Positions 10,901-21,700 of a stretch of 64,000 nucleotides of DNA are shown here, in pieces; position 1 is the first letter of the stretch, and each line of letters begins with the position of its first letter. Location of the stretch: contig WWBZ02000062.1 of assembly GCA_011503125.2 (NCBI GenBank), positions 2,480,001 through 2,544,000 on the forward strand, given 5' to 3'. The position numbers and the translations under genes are program-made. The DNA comes from Botryosphaeria dothidea (Eukaryota; Ascomycota; Dothideomycetes; Botryosphaeriales; Botryosphaeriaceae). The notes under the pieces are model-generated. The model was not told the origin of the DNA and did no database searches. It was given only the letters and a program-made list of their open reading frames with translations.

Positions 10901-11705
10901 GCATGTCATCCGGAGAGCCGAATTGCAGGGTCATGGAGTAAGCATTGTTGCTTTCTTCCTCAATATACGATATCTCGAAAGCAAAATAGGGCCGATCATC
11001 AACGAGCTGAAAGACGGCAATAATTTGACGAAGCGGGGTCCCGATATTTCGGTCACCAGAATGGTCTGAAACAAAGGACTGAAAGTCCTGCGAGGAGCCA
11101 AAAGAGGGATTCTGACTATGCCTCCGGCTGAAGGACGAGCTTCGATGTAATGGAGTGAGAATCTCGGAGAAAGTTTCGGCAGCCTTCTGTTGGTTCTTGA
11201 AACGCACGATGTGGGTCTCTGTCAGAACGAGGTACTCCTTCTTGCGCCGGAAAAGGGTGCTGCTGGTCTGCACCTCGCCATGAAGGAGGACTTTGCGAGA
11301 GCGGAGGCCGGCCTCGTGGAATTCGCCCCAATTAACTGAGGGCGCCTTGCTCGAGACAGCGCTGAGCGGCTCATCGTCCAGATCGTCCGACGCGGAGCGG
11401 GCCGACACCCACGAGGCGATTCTGGGAGGGTTACGGATGCGGCTCCCTCTGGTGTCTATGGGCGAGGGAGCAGGAGAGAGGGCGGGCGAGCTAGGCGAAT
11501 GGGCGTCGGAGCCGAAGGGACTGGAGGTGCGCGACACATCTAGGAAAGAGCTGGCGCGGCGCTTCTGCAGCGTCTTGGGCTGAGGCTTCTCTTTGGCATT
11601 TTCGGCGGGATCGTGGATGGGGGTCAGGGCGGACAGCGGGTTGAGCGACAGGGCACCGCCGAAGAAGCTTTTTCTTCTGGAGCTGTTGGAGGACGACTTC
11701 TGCAT
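7914..11705 (-). CDS. Large PH + leucine-rich-repeat protein, CARMIL-like
   Basis: Intronless gene of 1263 aa from ATG at 11705. An in-frame open extension to 12128 is Pro/Arg-rich, lacks a domain and is probably 5' untranslated. The order is: a Ser-rich basic N-terminus (about 1-130); a PH-like domain (about 135-290, with a KKEYLVLTETHIVRFKN strand pattern and a DMRTWLRAI terminal helix); a linker region; RNase-inhibitor-type LRRs (about 630-990, repeated LxxLxIxxN blocks); and a polar tail (about 990-1263) with two SHRQSL copies and a Pro-rich end. PH plus LRR is the architecture of CARMIL-type actin regulators, so a membrane-linked actin or scaffold role is plausible, but I cannot identify a capping-protein-binding motif. 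It is divergent from PET127 across 785 nt. Confidence 0.8.
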   Translation of the reverse strand: MQKSSSNSSRRKSFFGGALSLNPLSALTPIHDPAENAKEKPQPKTLQKRRASSFLDVSRTSSPFGSDAHSPSSPALSPAPSPIDTRGSRIRNPPRIASWVSARSASDDLDDEPLSAVSSKAPSVNWGEFHEAGLRSRKVLLHGEVQTSSTLFRRKKEYLVLTETHIVRFKNQQKAAETFSEILTPLHRSSSFSRRHSQNPSFGSSQDFQSFVSDHSGDRNIGTPLRQIIAVFQLVDDRPYFAFEISYIEEESNNAYSMTLQFGSPDDMRTWLRAIRTASSRVRALDEFPISEQNTRLAARIVEREGDYDPNNFTLYKVVQRPMGHSKAASSSSDDLTKINSSICFLAIGIHKVHLIPVFKSRQRSSSPNLLSYPHEVSFGLLTLTSVRLSETDDTFELVFRMPMQKSKTLLMASLAAGDIATRLHHVDHYLRPEWEPRPYIFLVPDIVKEQILATSVSQSIDETSLDRTICAYCIAYNIPPNLIRYQVTYPAEDWPRFQLLPPGTPRRPMYSPLELLAVMRALRYNESFGTISFAGIQLDVLNELYDRFGADHVCSKTKRGTPINMSLEELENSCLLVQEIRAIAVTSRKVRRMDFTSCISRQPADYVDESKSKDIGCGIVEALFPLCKYQTTNVDWIILNNIQLGETDLDYLIAAAAEKMCHFRGLEMRRCGLNERKMSLVLDALRAQENTLEAIDISGNPARLVPAIFEPQLSVFGYIRILNLCNVAHTAGPEPLVTADTLLSWRLHALNLSGTVLNHETVDAISIYLASPQSNSLRELKIDHTGLTGRQIAQLMISMTKIPGTARDLLMDVSQNRIETFHDEFAAAISEGYAPTQLTITLIDYEHEYNFAQLVRSIAKNNTIKHLDITKVSLPNDASEQTCQALEKMFTENKTLISLDISGENSKLEIAKLGVGINKALCGLKNNKSLQVLHIQNQNLGLQGASTLADVLKVNGTLLEVHCENNGIPLQGFTDLVNSLHYNTTLKWLPSMVESRQETLRQTEMAVKNMRTDASHHPQSKAASIRNKVAIKMGKHPVDKHAPQQLSEQDVQAAVRLVEESWDRQAHRLGLYLQRNANIAAGIDTPLEVEEEQFERPQDRPLSMGRIIEQVKFESTPTLEKEALFEADSLSINTMNTVRQQSHRQSLENNPRSHRQSLDHQQDPYQSPPSFHKARDVSESSERRDTLADDSGYDPVTVALAKELDVSLEDAQTLIDTDFAARLAQMSPVGSPTTPTLPAFPTSPRSPTTPRQLPIRNGGIQH

Positions 11706-12490
11706 TGCGTCGCAGCGGGTCGCGGGGCGTTGGCAGGGCTCTGGCAGCAGGGGCGGCGCGCGGCGGCCTGCGAGGCGGGTTTTGGGTGGGCAGACAGCAG
11801 GAGTGCGGCGGGCGCGAGAGCTGGGGCTGGGCGCTACGAAGTCGTGGGCTCGGGCTCGGGCTGGAGAGCCTGGGACATGACCTGCGGGGCGGCGGGAATG
11901 GATGATAGTGATAGATGGGATCGGAAAGCGTCGTCCATCGCCTGGTCGCTCGGGGTTGGCTCTTGGGCATGGCCCGCAGGCAGGAGACGGTGAGCGCGTG
12001 GAAAGCTTCCGCAGGTGAGCTCTTTTGCAGGCGATGCAGTTAGTTGATCCACTGACGTATTGTCCGCGGCGCCTAAGGGGAGGCCCCGAGAGACACGCTC
12101 GCTGACACCCCCCGTCACCCCCCGTCACCAGAGCACACGAGCCACACCCGCCTGTGATTTCGGCCGCTCGTATTAGCGCGGAGGCCTGAGGAGGAGCCCG
12201 CCTGCCGCGTGCACCGCGCGAGACGTCAGAAACATTGTGCGGCCCGGTTTCATGCCAATTTGGCCCAGCGTATTTTACTGCCCGGGAAGGGAAAGGCGGG
12301 CTGCCTAAGGTTGTTTTGCCGCTGCCGCTGCACCCCTGGTCGCTGTCGATCTATCAGAGGATCATCATTTTTTGCGCAAAGAGCGACATCAACGCGGTTT
12401 CGTCTACAGCACCTGCTCGCTCGCGCACCCACCCACCGCCACAGCCCTCCATTTCGCTTCTCCCGACTACGCATTCCAGCCGCGCGCCCA
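11706..12490. promoter_or_regulatory. Shared upstream region between PH-LRR gene and PET127
   Basis: A gap of 785 nt between two divergent start codons, GC-rich toward the PH-LRR side. The long open frames here (for example the extension of the PH-LRR frame to 12128) are Pro/Arg-rich and look like chance frames in GC-rich DNA. No clear TATA box seen. Confidence 0.5.
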
Positions 12491-15325
12491 ATGCTCGGCC
12501 CCGCCTGTCTACGCCGCCTGCAAACACCGCGCCCCTACGTCTGCCTGCAATGCCTGCGCAGCCCGCGAACACCGCCGCGAGCGCTTGGTGCTCTTCGCGC
12601 CGCCCGCTACCATTCCTCGCCCCTCCTTCGCAGCGATGCTGAATCCGCCCCTTCCAAACAACCCGACCCCTCGCCGCCGTCCGAAACCGCGAAGCCCAAG
12701 GCCAAAGGAACAAAGAAGAAAAGGAAGCAGCGCGCCCAAGCGCCAGCGACCCGCAAGACAGTGCACGGCGAGCTAAAGGCGCGGAAGCTCACGACTGGGG
12801 ACCGCGCGGCAGTTTCTGAGCCGCAAAATAGCGAGGATGGCAATGGCTCGGACGCTCCACAACCCGAGAACGGAAGCCTGCCAATACTTCCCAAGAAAAA
12901 GCTGAACAAGCTGAACAAGCTGAAAAGGCGACAAGAAAAAGCCGCCAACAAGAGTGCGAAGAAGGCCATGCAGGGGAAAAGGCCCGCTCCAGAGGATGCA
13001 AAGGGCGGCGGCGACATCGGCGATGTCCTGCAAAAGGCTAGCGAAGGTGCTGCTGAGGTTTTGGCGGCAGCTGCCAAAAGTCCCACAGAACCGAAGAGGT
13101 CCAAGGGTGGTAGTGCCTCGGACAAGGCAGAAACGCTCGAACAGGCCCTTCGGCGCCTAAAAAATCAGAAGGCAAAAAGGCGCCCAAAGCGAGAGTTCGT
13201 CAATAGCGTGTCGGCCAGGGATGCTCAGCTTACGCGTAAGCTTCCGCTTTGCCCTAGTCCGTACACTGCTAACATGAGCAGCGATCGATGTGGAGCAGCC
13301 GCCTATCCCCCAACTTTCTTATGGATTAGACCGTGTTCTGTTCAAGTATGTGTTTGTGATGCGGTGTAAGGTACTGATCGCTAATTGAACTTCCAGCCCC
13401 GGTGTCTACCATCTTCAGGACCCAAGATCGGAGGTGTACAATTTCGATCCGTACCTGGAAAAAATCATGCCAGTCGAGGATTTCAATTTCGACTCACTAA
13501 AAAGATACATCACATCTTCACAGGATGAGACACTTTCGGACCTCGCCCGCAACCTTGACAAACGCTACGTCGGCTCCACGTCGAGCATGACGGCTGTGCT
13601 CGCCCATTTCCACTTCCTGCTTTCCAATTGGCGTCAATTGAATCTGAAAATGTTATCCAAGGGATTTCAGGAGCATCTTGCCACCTTCACTAAAATCAAT
13701 CGCTTACCAGCAGCAATATTCCTGCGTTGGAAGAATGGCACATATGCTATCGACGCTGACAAACAATATGACACAGCTAACGTTCTGAGCATGTTGGGCC
13801 GGTCTATGGAGAAATTGCTCACTCTTCCAACAGACGAATACGAGCGGTATAGGAGAGGGCATCCTAACCAGATTTCGGAGAAAGAGCGTGAACTTCCAGA
13901 GTCGTATCATTACACCACCCAGGGCGACATGCTCATGCGTTCCCAGCTTGATGCCCAGGACAGTCGCCTTCCTGGTACCGGCATGTTTGATCTGAAGACG
14001 CGTGCAGTGGTTTCTATCCGTATGGATGTGCAAGACTGGCAAGAAAATACCGGTTACCAGATCAAAACTGGAACCGGAAAGTACGAGTCGTTCGAGCGAG
14101 AATATTACGACATGATGAGGTCAACTATGCTCAAGTACTCGCTACAGGCTCGTATGGGTAGGATGGACGGTATTTTTGTGGCATATCACAATATCGAGCG
14201 CATCTTCGGCTTCCAGTACGTCAGTCTGGAAGAAATGGACGCGGCTCTCCACAACCCGGAGAGTGGGACACGCCGTTTAGGAGACCAGGAGTTCCGCCTG
14301 AGTGTTGATCTCTTCAACAAAGTCCTAAACATGGCCACGGAAAAATTCCCTGAGACTGTAAGCATTGTGTTCCCTCGGCACCATTATCATTGCCACTAAT
14401 CTTAATTTGGCAGTCGATCCGCTTCCACTTCGAGACCAGAGAAGGGATTGAGCCCTTCATGTACATTTTTGCGGAACCAATGCCAGAGGAAGAAGTGCAG
14501 AGAATTCAAGATACTAACAAAGCGGCAACTGAGGCCTGGGAGAGGAAATTTCTCGATCTCGATACCAAGGAGACGTCAGAAGAGGCAGCTTCTGAGCCGG
14601 ATGAGCAGAATAATGCCGTCGTTCGTGTAGCAAATCGCCCCGCCATTCCTGAGCATAGTACGGTTGATGCTGTAGCCATGCCAGAGCTGTTCGAGATACC
14701 GGACGAGGAGCCCGAATGGACTTCTCTCTCCTTACACAACCAACCCGCGGTCCTGGAGAAAGAAATCCTAGAGGACTCAGACGTATTATCTGAAGATTTT
14801 GCAATGCGACCGATAACAGAGGCACCAACAACGAGCGAGACGAGTGGAGCTCCGGAAGAAGAGCCGTACAATGGACCGCTCCTTTGCCTGAAACTTTTTA
14901 CTCGCAACAAGGTCAACGGAGAATATGTCAATCGGGTAACAGATGTGAGAGAAGACACGGAATGGGCAGTGGATTACCAATTTGAAGAAGTCACGCCAAC
15001 AGACGCGTACAGGCGTTATGCTGAGAGCAAGAGGCGACGGGCTGTCCTGCTTGCAGAGGCTACCTTGAGGGAGGAGGATCAAGGCGAGGCGGAGAAGGTG
15101 CTGAACTACTATCAGCAAAAGCTGCGCGACATCAGCATGAGGGGCCGCGAATGGCGTGACCAGAGGGATGCTGAGCAGAAGGATAAGGAGAAGGTCGTCT
15201 ATCGGCCTTTGGGGGGCTGGATACCTGCGAAAGAGGCCAAGCCGGATGCGCTCAAAGATATGAGAACAAACGGCATTGACAGCGTTGACGGGTACATGGG
15301 CTGGTTGTACGGGGAAAAGGAGTAA
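12491..15325 (+). CDS. PET127: Mitochondrial membrane protein PET127
   Basis: PET127 acts at the mitochondrial inner membrane in 5' processing and turnover of mitochondrial RNA. Exons 12491-13235, 13282-13345, 13397-14357 and 14414-15325 join in phase to 893 aa; the first two introns are only 46 and 51 nt. The N-terminus is Arg-rich without acidic residues for about 45 residues (CLRRLQTPRPYVCLQCLR), a mitochondrial presequence pattern. A Lys-rich low-complexity stretch follows (about 55-240), then the PET127 core, which contains the GVYHLQDPR segment near residue 272, YNFDPYLEKI and, further on, FDLKTRAVVSIR. The C-terminal part from exon 4 is acidic and then helical. The start at 12491 puts the presequence first; an open frame continues upstream to 12209 but has no support. 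Confidence 0.9.
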
Positions 15326-15865
15326 CTAGGGGACTTTGAGCCTGTGACACGGGTGGATCTGGATGTATTATAGAACGGGATTACGCGAAAAGTACTGTAT
15401 GAGTACGGTGGGCCGGAGCGGATCAGATCTGGCACGTTGCGGCGTTTGGAGAACAAAAGGCTGTTGGTTTTAAGCATAGCAGCGGGGAACATATTTGACA
15501 AGGCCTGGGGATGCACGACGTCTCGGCGAGGACGCAATCTCTACTCCCGAATCACGGCGATGCGCCCGGGCAAGTTCACAGGTCGATTGTAGTGAGACAG
15601 AGGGAGCGGCGACGGTACGCGCACAGACCAACCGGCGTCATCAGGGCTCAGAGCTACCTGGCTGTCTTCAGAAGCTTCCGCGGGGGTTCGTCGCCAGTCT
15701 GCGCAGCTTGTAGCTGAATCTTCCCGCGCCAGCTGCTCCAAAACCTTGCACCCTATCGACCCGCGCTATGCTTGCCTAGTCTCAGCCTATCGCAAGAAAG
15801 CGCAACCCGGCGCCGCCTGCGTTTACGCTTGCTGTAACTTCCACACCGTCCCTTTCCGTCCCAAC
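15326..15865. other. Intergenic, no supported gene
   Basis: PET127 3' region and upstream region of the next gene. A C/T-rich and CAA-like leader just before 15866 suits a fungal 5' untranslated region. Nothing else recognised. Confidence 0.5.
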
Positions 15866-18325
15866 ATGACGGAACCGTCGCAAGAGGCTGTGGATTCGTT
15901 CCTCAGCTTCTGCGAGATCGTCACCGGCAGCAGGCCCGACCCAAAGTTGGCCCCGCGCTACATTAAGGTAAGCGGCGCCCTGCCCTTCCAACCTGCAGGA
16001 GCTAACGGCGCGCAGGATGCGAATGGCGACCTCGACCGTGCCATCGGCAACTTCGAACAGGACCCCAATCGCTACGCTGCCGACAAGTACGACGAGACGC
16101 TGTTCTCCCAGGACCGTGATGGAGGCAGCAATCAGTACGCCGGAATACCTTGTGAGTCCTGGAGGCATCGCTCATAGCGCCCTTGTGCGGTGCCTAACGA
16201 CTGCCCGAGCAGCCTTCCAAATCGACCATGCGAACGACTCCCTCACCCAATACCCCCAGAGCACTGCTGCCACCCGACCCAATACCCCGAGTAACAGTAT
16301 GCACGCTTCTGGCACGGGACTGGCCCACGCGCTGGGCGCCCTTGTAAACCGATGTTTCGCGAGCTAAACGCTGACAGCCTCGACAGATACAGGTGTAGGC
16401 CAGGAGACCGGTGTGGTGGGCTCTTCTGGCGTCCAATTTGGCCCTGCCACCCGCGAGTACTACGAGCAGAATCAGTGGGCCATGACCACTGTCTCTAGCA
16501 CCGTTCCCGATCCTCCACCGGCCCAGCGCAAGAGGGAACCTGGCGAGCCAGCCTTCATGAAACCCATGGCTTCTCAAGACTACCTACCTTCCCTCCTGAC
16601 CATCCTGCAAACCATTCCCGCCGCTCATAATGCGTTACTCATGAAGAGTCATCTTCTCCCAGACTATGGCAAAGACCCGCAATGGTGGTCCGGGAACCCA
16701 ATCGCTCTGTCACAAACGATTGACCTCGACAATCAACAAGAAAACGACACCCAGCTGGACATCATATACGAGACACAACGGATAATTGCCTTCCTGGACT
16801 ATACTGATCGTGCATACGCAAGTGTTGAACCTCTCAATAAGATCCACGGTACCAATGGCAGTGACGGAGACACGGAAGTTACAAGATTTCTGGAGGCTTG
16901 GCACAATGCTGCTACGCATCTTCAGCCTGGCGCAGGAATTGAAAGGCTGTTCGAGACGAAAGCTCAGGAAGCTCGGGCAGGAGATGTATCTGACGAAAAC
17001 TTCAAGTGCTTCACGCCTATTCTCAGCAACCGAGGAAACGACGCTCCCGCCACTCTTTATGACGTTCTTGACGAAACTATCTGGGCTAATGACCTTGATG
17101 GATCGAACGATGTGCACGCTTCCATCAGGAGCATCGCTGATATTCTCGTCATGGTTGTGAAACAGCCTGATTCGACCGCCACAGGTCTGAATATGACTAT
17201 ACCGGTGTCTTGGTACGCCGACAGGTACTTGAAGCAGAACGAGGCCAGGGCTAAACAGATGCGTAAGGATCGCGCAGAGAAGGAGAAAAGGCTTATGGAG
17301 ATCGATGCACAAAGTAAGAAGTTATTCAAGTTCCAATACAACGACACGTCGGGAAGCTCGCTGGAATTACTCGAGGTCGCCATGTCTGCGATGGCCATGG
17401 AATCTCTTAGCCTCATGGGTGAAGCGGTAGCGAACCCCCACTATGAGCGCGACGCCAGGCTACATCGTCAAATATCAGGCGTTTATGACAGGGTCAAAAA
17501 TAAGCTCGAGATGCTCAAGACTCAAGAAGACGAAGCGCGCAAGGCATACGAAGAACTCTCCAATTTGCTCAAAACCCCCTCTGAGGGAGAGGTCAGCCCA
17601 GAGGTCAAATATGAGCTTTGTGGCATCTCAACCGACCCAGCGGTGACTTATATCAAGAATCGACGCAACATTAATGCGGAAAATGGTATGGATGAGGCTG
17701 TGGAGCTGGGGAATGTGGAGGCAGCACGGTTTTCGAGTGACTGGTGGAGGATTCACTATGACAGCACGGGCCAAATCTCGAAGTCGGTGAGTGGAAGCTA
17801 ATCCGACTTAAAATGTGCACCAGCTAATCAAGCTCATAGCGCATTGCTGAAGTTGACCTCCTGACAGCAGCAGCCATGGAGAACCGTGAAGTTCTGCTGG
17901 TCTACGCCAGGGAGGGGGCGCTCAACCAGTCCTTCGAGGATATACCTCAGGTGCTTGCTGTAAGTTGATCCGGCGGCCCTTTGTACGCGCCGAGCTTCGC
18001 AGCATTGACAGAAACTCAGGAATTCGTCTCTGGAGACAGCATGCTATTCCGTGAGGAACTTGCGCAAGGTGTTGAGCAACCTCCTCCATACGAAGCTAGC
18101 GGCGCAGCAAACGATAACAACGGGGAAGACGATTCAGGGTTTGGGCATATGTCGGCGAAGGAGTGGTATGGGGAGAATGCTCATCAGCAACCTGAAATGG
18201 CGGAGAAGGGAGCGGGCCTGGTAGCTAAGATGGCGGCTGCAGCCGGCAGCCGGAGTACGGACACGGACGCAGCCATGACTGACGCTGAAGGCAGCCAGCA
18301 CATTGAGTTCGCAGATGGAAAGTAG
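15866..18325 (+). CDS. UBA-like / ubiquitin-hydrolase-like protein, probably non-catalytic
   Basis: Exons 15866-15967, 16016-16151, 16213-16296, 16387-17786, 17840-17959 and 18020-18325 join in phase to 715 aa. The first ~65 residues resemble a UBA-like fold (VDSFLSFCEIVTG followed by DANGDLDRAIGNFEQDPNRY). The large fourth exon resembles the fungal 'ubiquitin interaction motif' proteins, relatives of USP25/28: a YLPSLLTILQTIPAAHNALL helix stands where active USPs have the Asn-Gly-Asn-x-Cys box, and no Cys box is visible. Two helical, charged segments (about 410-510) look coiled-coil. The C-terminus has a PPPYE motif near residue 640 and an AKEWYGEN segment. I infer ubiquitin binding without protease activity. 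The name comes from remembered family resemblance, so it is moderate. Confidence 0.72.
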
Positions 18326-18712
18326 GGCTACAGCATATAATAGACAGCTTGCGCGAGCGGCGTTAGGCAACTCGACGCGCAAAGTATTGATAGACACGGT
18401 TCGACTAGCTTCTTCAGCGATGGCAGTAAGGGCATCAATCGCCGAAGGTTAACTCCGCAGGAGTGGGTGGGCTTGGCAAGCTAATGCCGTTGGGCGATCC
18501 GTGGAGCTTATCCGCTTACCTCAGTGACGTCTGGAAACCCGATCATCCCGTTGGCTCTTCTTCTTTCCTGCTAAAAAGGCGGCCCCGGTGATTCGGTCGT
18601 GCTTACACATCCTCTCCAACACCTCTCCCGCTGCCAAACCCCTCCACCTCATCTGTCCCTCCCTGCGCAGCGTGGACACTCTCCAACCGTCTACAGTGCA
18701 GCGACAACTTCA
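18326..18712. other. Intergenic, upstream region of the ABC transporter gene
   Basis: Short gap between tandem genes. C/T- and CCAC-rich sequence from about 18600 to 18690 resembles a fungal core promoter and leader. No TATA box or other defined site. Confidence 0.45.
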
Positions 18713-21700
18713 ATGCACGTCTCCGACGCCCTACAGTCGCCGCTGCTGTCCCCGAATGCGCCCTCCGACACCGCCATCTTCGTGGGCTATCTTGCGGCGA
18801 GCTCCAAGCATCAGCCACTATGCGGTGATCCGGAAGGCTGGGGGCCAGTGAGCCGTATTCGCTGGGATTTGACGAGCTGCTTCTTGGATGTATGGATCAC
18901 AACGGTTGCAGTCTTGTTTGGAATCCTCGGTGGCGGAGCGGCGGTGTACTACCTCCTGCGCAAGTGCGCCCCGCAGCCTGTGCGGAGGAATTGGCACTTC
19001 TATGCGAAGCTGGTGAGCTATTCGTTTGGCGGGCTGAATCCCGCTCTGATTGTTGTCTTGTCACTTCTGCTAATACACCATCGTGAGGGCAGTCACTCAT
19101 CGTCGGCCTCATCATCACCCACGCTTTACAGGCCGCATTGCAGATCGAGTACTACAAGCACATATGGGCCGGTGATTTTCGATTCTGGACAACCATCGTC
19201 ACAATAATCTCGTTCGGTGTTATATTCTACGTTCAGTACCTCGAACACTATCGATCGCGGAATCCCAATGGCGTCGTCCTGTTCTATTGGCTCCTCCTGC
19301 TTATCGCTTTCGGTGTCAAGCTCCGGTCGCTCATTTCCCAAGATGTCCATAAAAAGCATCTGACCTACTTCGTAACATTCTGTTTTAGCGTGGGTTTGGC
19401 GTTGATCGAATTTGTTCTCGAATGGTTGGTTCCGAAGCAACTCAGCGCGTATGATGCTCTCGGGGACGAGGACGAGTGCCCGTTTGAATACGCCGATATC
19501 TTCTCTGTCTTGACATTCAGCTGGATGACACCGCTGATGAAGTATGGATACAAGAATTTCCTGACCCAGGACGATCTCTGGAACCTGAGAAAGCGAGACA
19601 CTACAGAGGCGACCGTGCTGAGATTCCAGGAGGTCTGGCACCATGAGCTGGAGAAGAAAAGGCACCCTTCACTGTGGGTTGCCATGGGCAAGGCATTCGG
19701 TGCGCCGTACCTGAGAGGTGCCATCATCAAGTGCGGTAGCGATGTTCTCGCTTTCGTTCAACCGCAGCTTCTGCGGCTGCTGATCAAGTTCGTCGCTTCC
19801 TACCGGACAGATGACCCGGAGCCAGTAATTCGAGGTGCAGCTATTGCTCTTGCAATGTTCGCCGTTTCAGTCTCTCAGACTGCTTGTCTTCACCAGTATT
19901 TCCAGAGGGCCTTCGAGACTGGAATGCGTGTAAAGTCATCTCTCACCGCGGGAATTTACGCCAAGTCTTTGCGTCTCTCAAACGAAGGCCGTGCGTCAAA
20001 GTCGACTGGTGATATTGTCAACTACATGGCGGTGGATACGCAGCGTCTCCAGGATCTCACCCAGTTCGGCATCCAGCTGTGGTCTGCACCTTTCCAAATT
20101 GTTCTCTGTATGGTCTCGCTCTACAACCTTGTTGGAATGAGTATGTTGGCTGGCGTTGGTGCCATGATTATCATGATACCTGTCAATGGTCTGATTGCTC
20201 GGATCATGAAGACGCTGCAGAAGAAGCAAATGAAGAACAAGGATGCGAGGACCAGGCTGATGACTGAGATTCTGAACAACATGAAATCCATCAAGCTCTA
20301 CGCGTGGACCACTGCTTTCATCAATAAGCTCAACTTTATTCGTAACGACCAGGAACTTAAGACTCTGAGGAAAATCGGTGCTGCACAAGCATTCGCTAAT
20401 TTCACTTGGTCGACGACTCCCTTCCTCGTGTCCTGCTCGACTTTCGCCGTCTTCGTTCTCACCAACGACCGTCCGCTTACCACAGACATTGTATTCCCAG
20501 CACTGACTCTATTCAATCTCTTGACGTTCCCTCTCTCCATCTTGCCCATGGTTATCACGTCAATCATCGAAGCGAGTGTCGCCGTTGCTCGCCTTACTAG
20601 TTATCTCTTGGCTGAAGAACTCCAGGAGGATGCAGTCCTCCAGGAGCCTCCAGTCGAAGAGGAGGGAGAGGAGAGTGTTCGGATTCGGGATGCTACTTTC
20701 ACCTGGAACAAGGCAGAGTCTAGGCTTGCCCTGCAGGATATCAATTTCACGGCCAGGAAGGGCGAGCTTACTTGCGTTGTCGGCCGCGTGGGTGCCGGGA
20801 AGTCGTCTTTGCTTCAGTCTATGCTCGGTGATCTTTGGAAACTCAAGGGCATCGTAGTTGTCAAGGGCAAGACAGCGTACGTTGCGCAGCAGCCGTGGGT
20901 CATGAACGCATCCGTCAAAGAGAACATTGTCTTCGGCTACCGTTGGGATCCGCACTTTTATGACCGCACCGTGAAGGCTTGCGCTCTCGTCGATGACTTC
21001 GCATCTCTTCCGGATGGCGATCAGACTGAAGTCGGAGAGCGGGGTATCTCCCTTTCTGGGGGTCAGAAGGCACGGTTGACACTGGCCAGAGCCGTCTACG
21101 CTCGGGCGGATATCTACCTCCTTGATGACGTTCTTTCGGCTGTTGACCAGCACGTTGGCAGACATATCATCGACAATGTGCTTGGACCGAATGGTTTGCT
21201 CGCAACCAGAACTAGAATTTTGGCAACTAACTCGATACCTGTTCTCATGGGAGCGAACTACATCCATCTCCTGCGCGACGGCAAAATCATCGAGAGAGGT
21301 ACTTACGAACAGTTGATGGCAATGAAGGGCGAAATTTCCAATCTCATCCGCACCGCTCACAACGAGGAATCCGAGGACGAGGGTGAGACAGGAAGCAGCG
21401 ACGAGTCAGGAACTGTGTACGGCAATGGATCAGGCTCGGAAGAGCAACTCGAAACGGAGGAAGCACAAGAGGGTGTGGGGCAATTGGCTCCTATCCGACC
21501 GGGTGGCGGTACGGGCCGCAAGCACAGTGGTCTCGAGTTACGTCGTGCTAGCACTGCAAGTTTCCGTGGCCCTCGTGGGAAGCTTACCGATGAAGAAGGC
21601 GCTGGCTTGAAAAGTAAGCAGACCAAGGAATTCTCGGAACAGGGCAAGGTCAAGTGGGGCGTCTACGCAGAGTATGCGAAGACCAGCAACTTGATCGCAG

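Noticed and set aside
11706..12128. N-terminal extension of the PH-LRR frame to 12128
   Set aside because: Pro/Arg-rich and featureless; Met at 11705 opens the Ser-rich basic start expected of the protein.
15866..18325. Active ubiquitin protease
   Set aside because: No Cys box or His box of the USP family could be found in the reconstructed protein.
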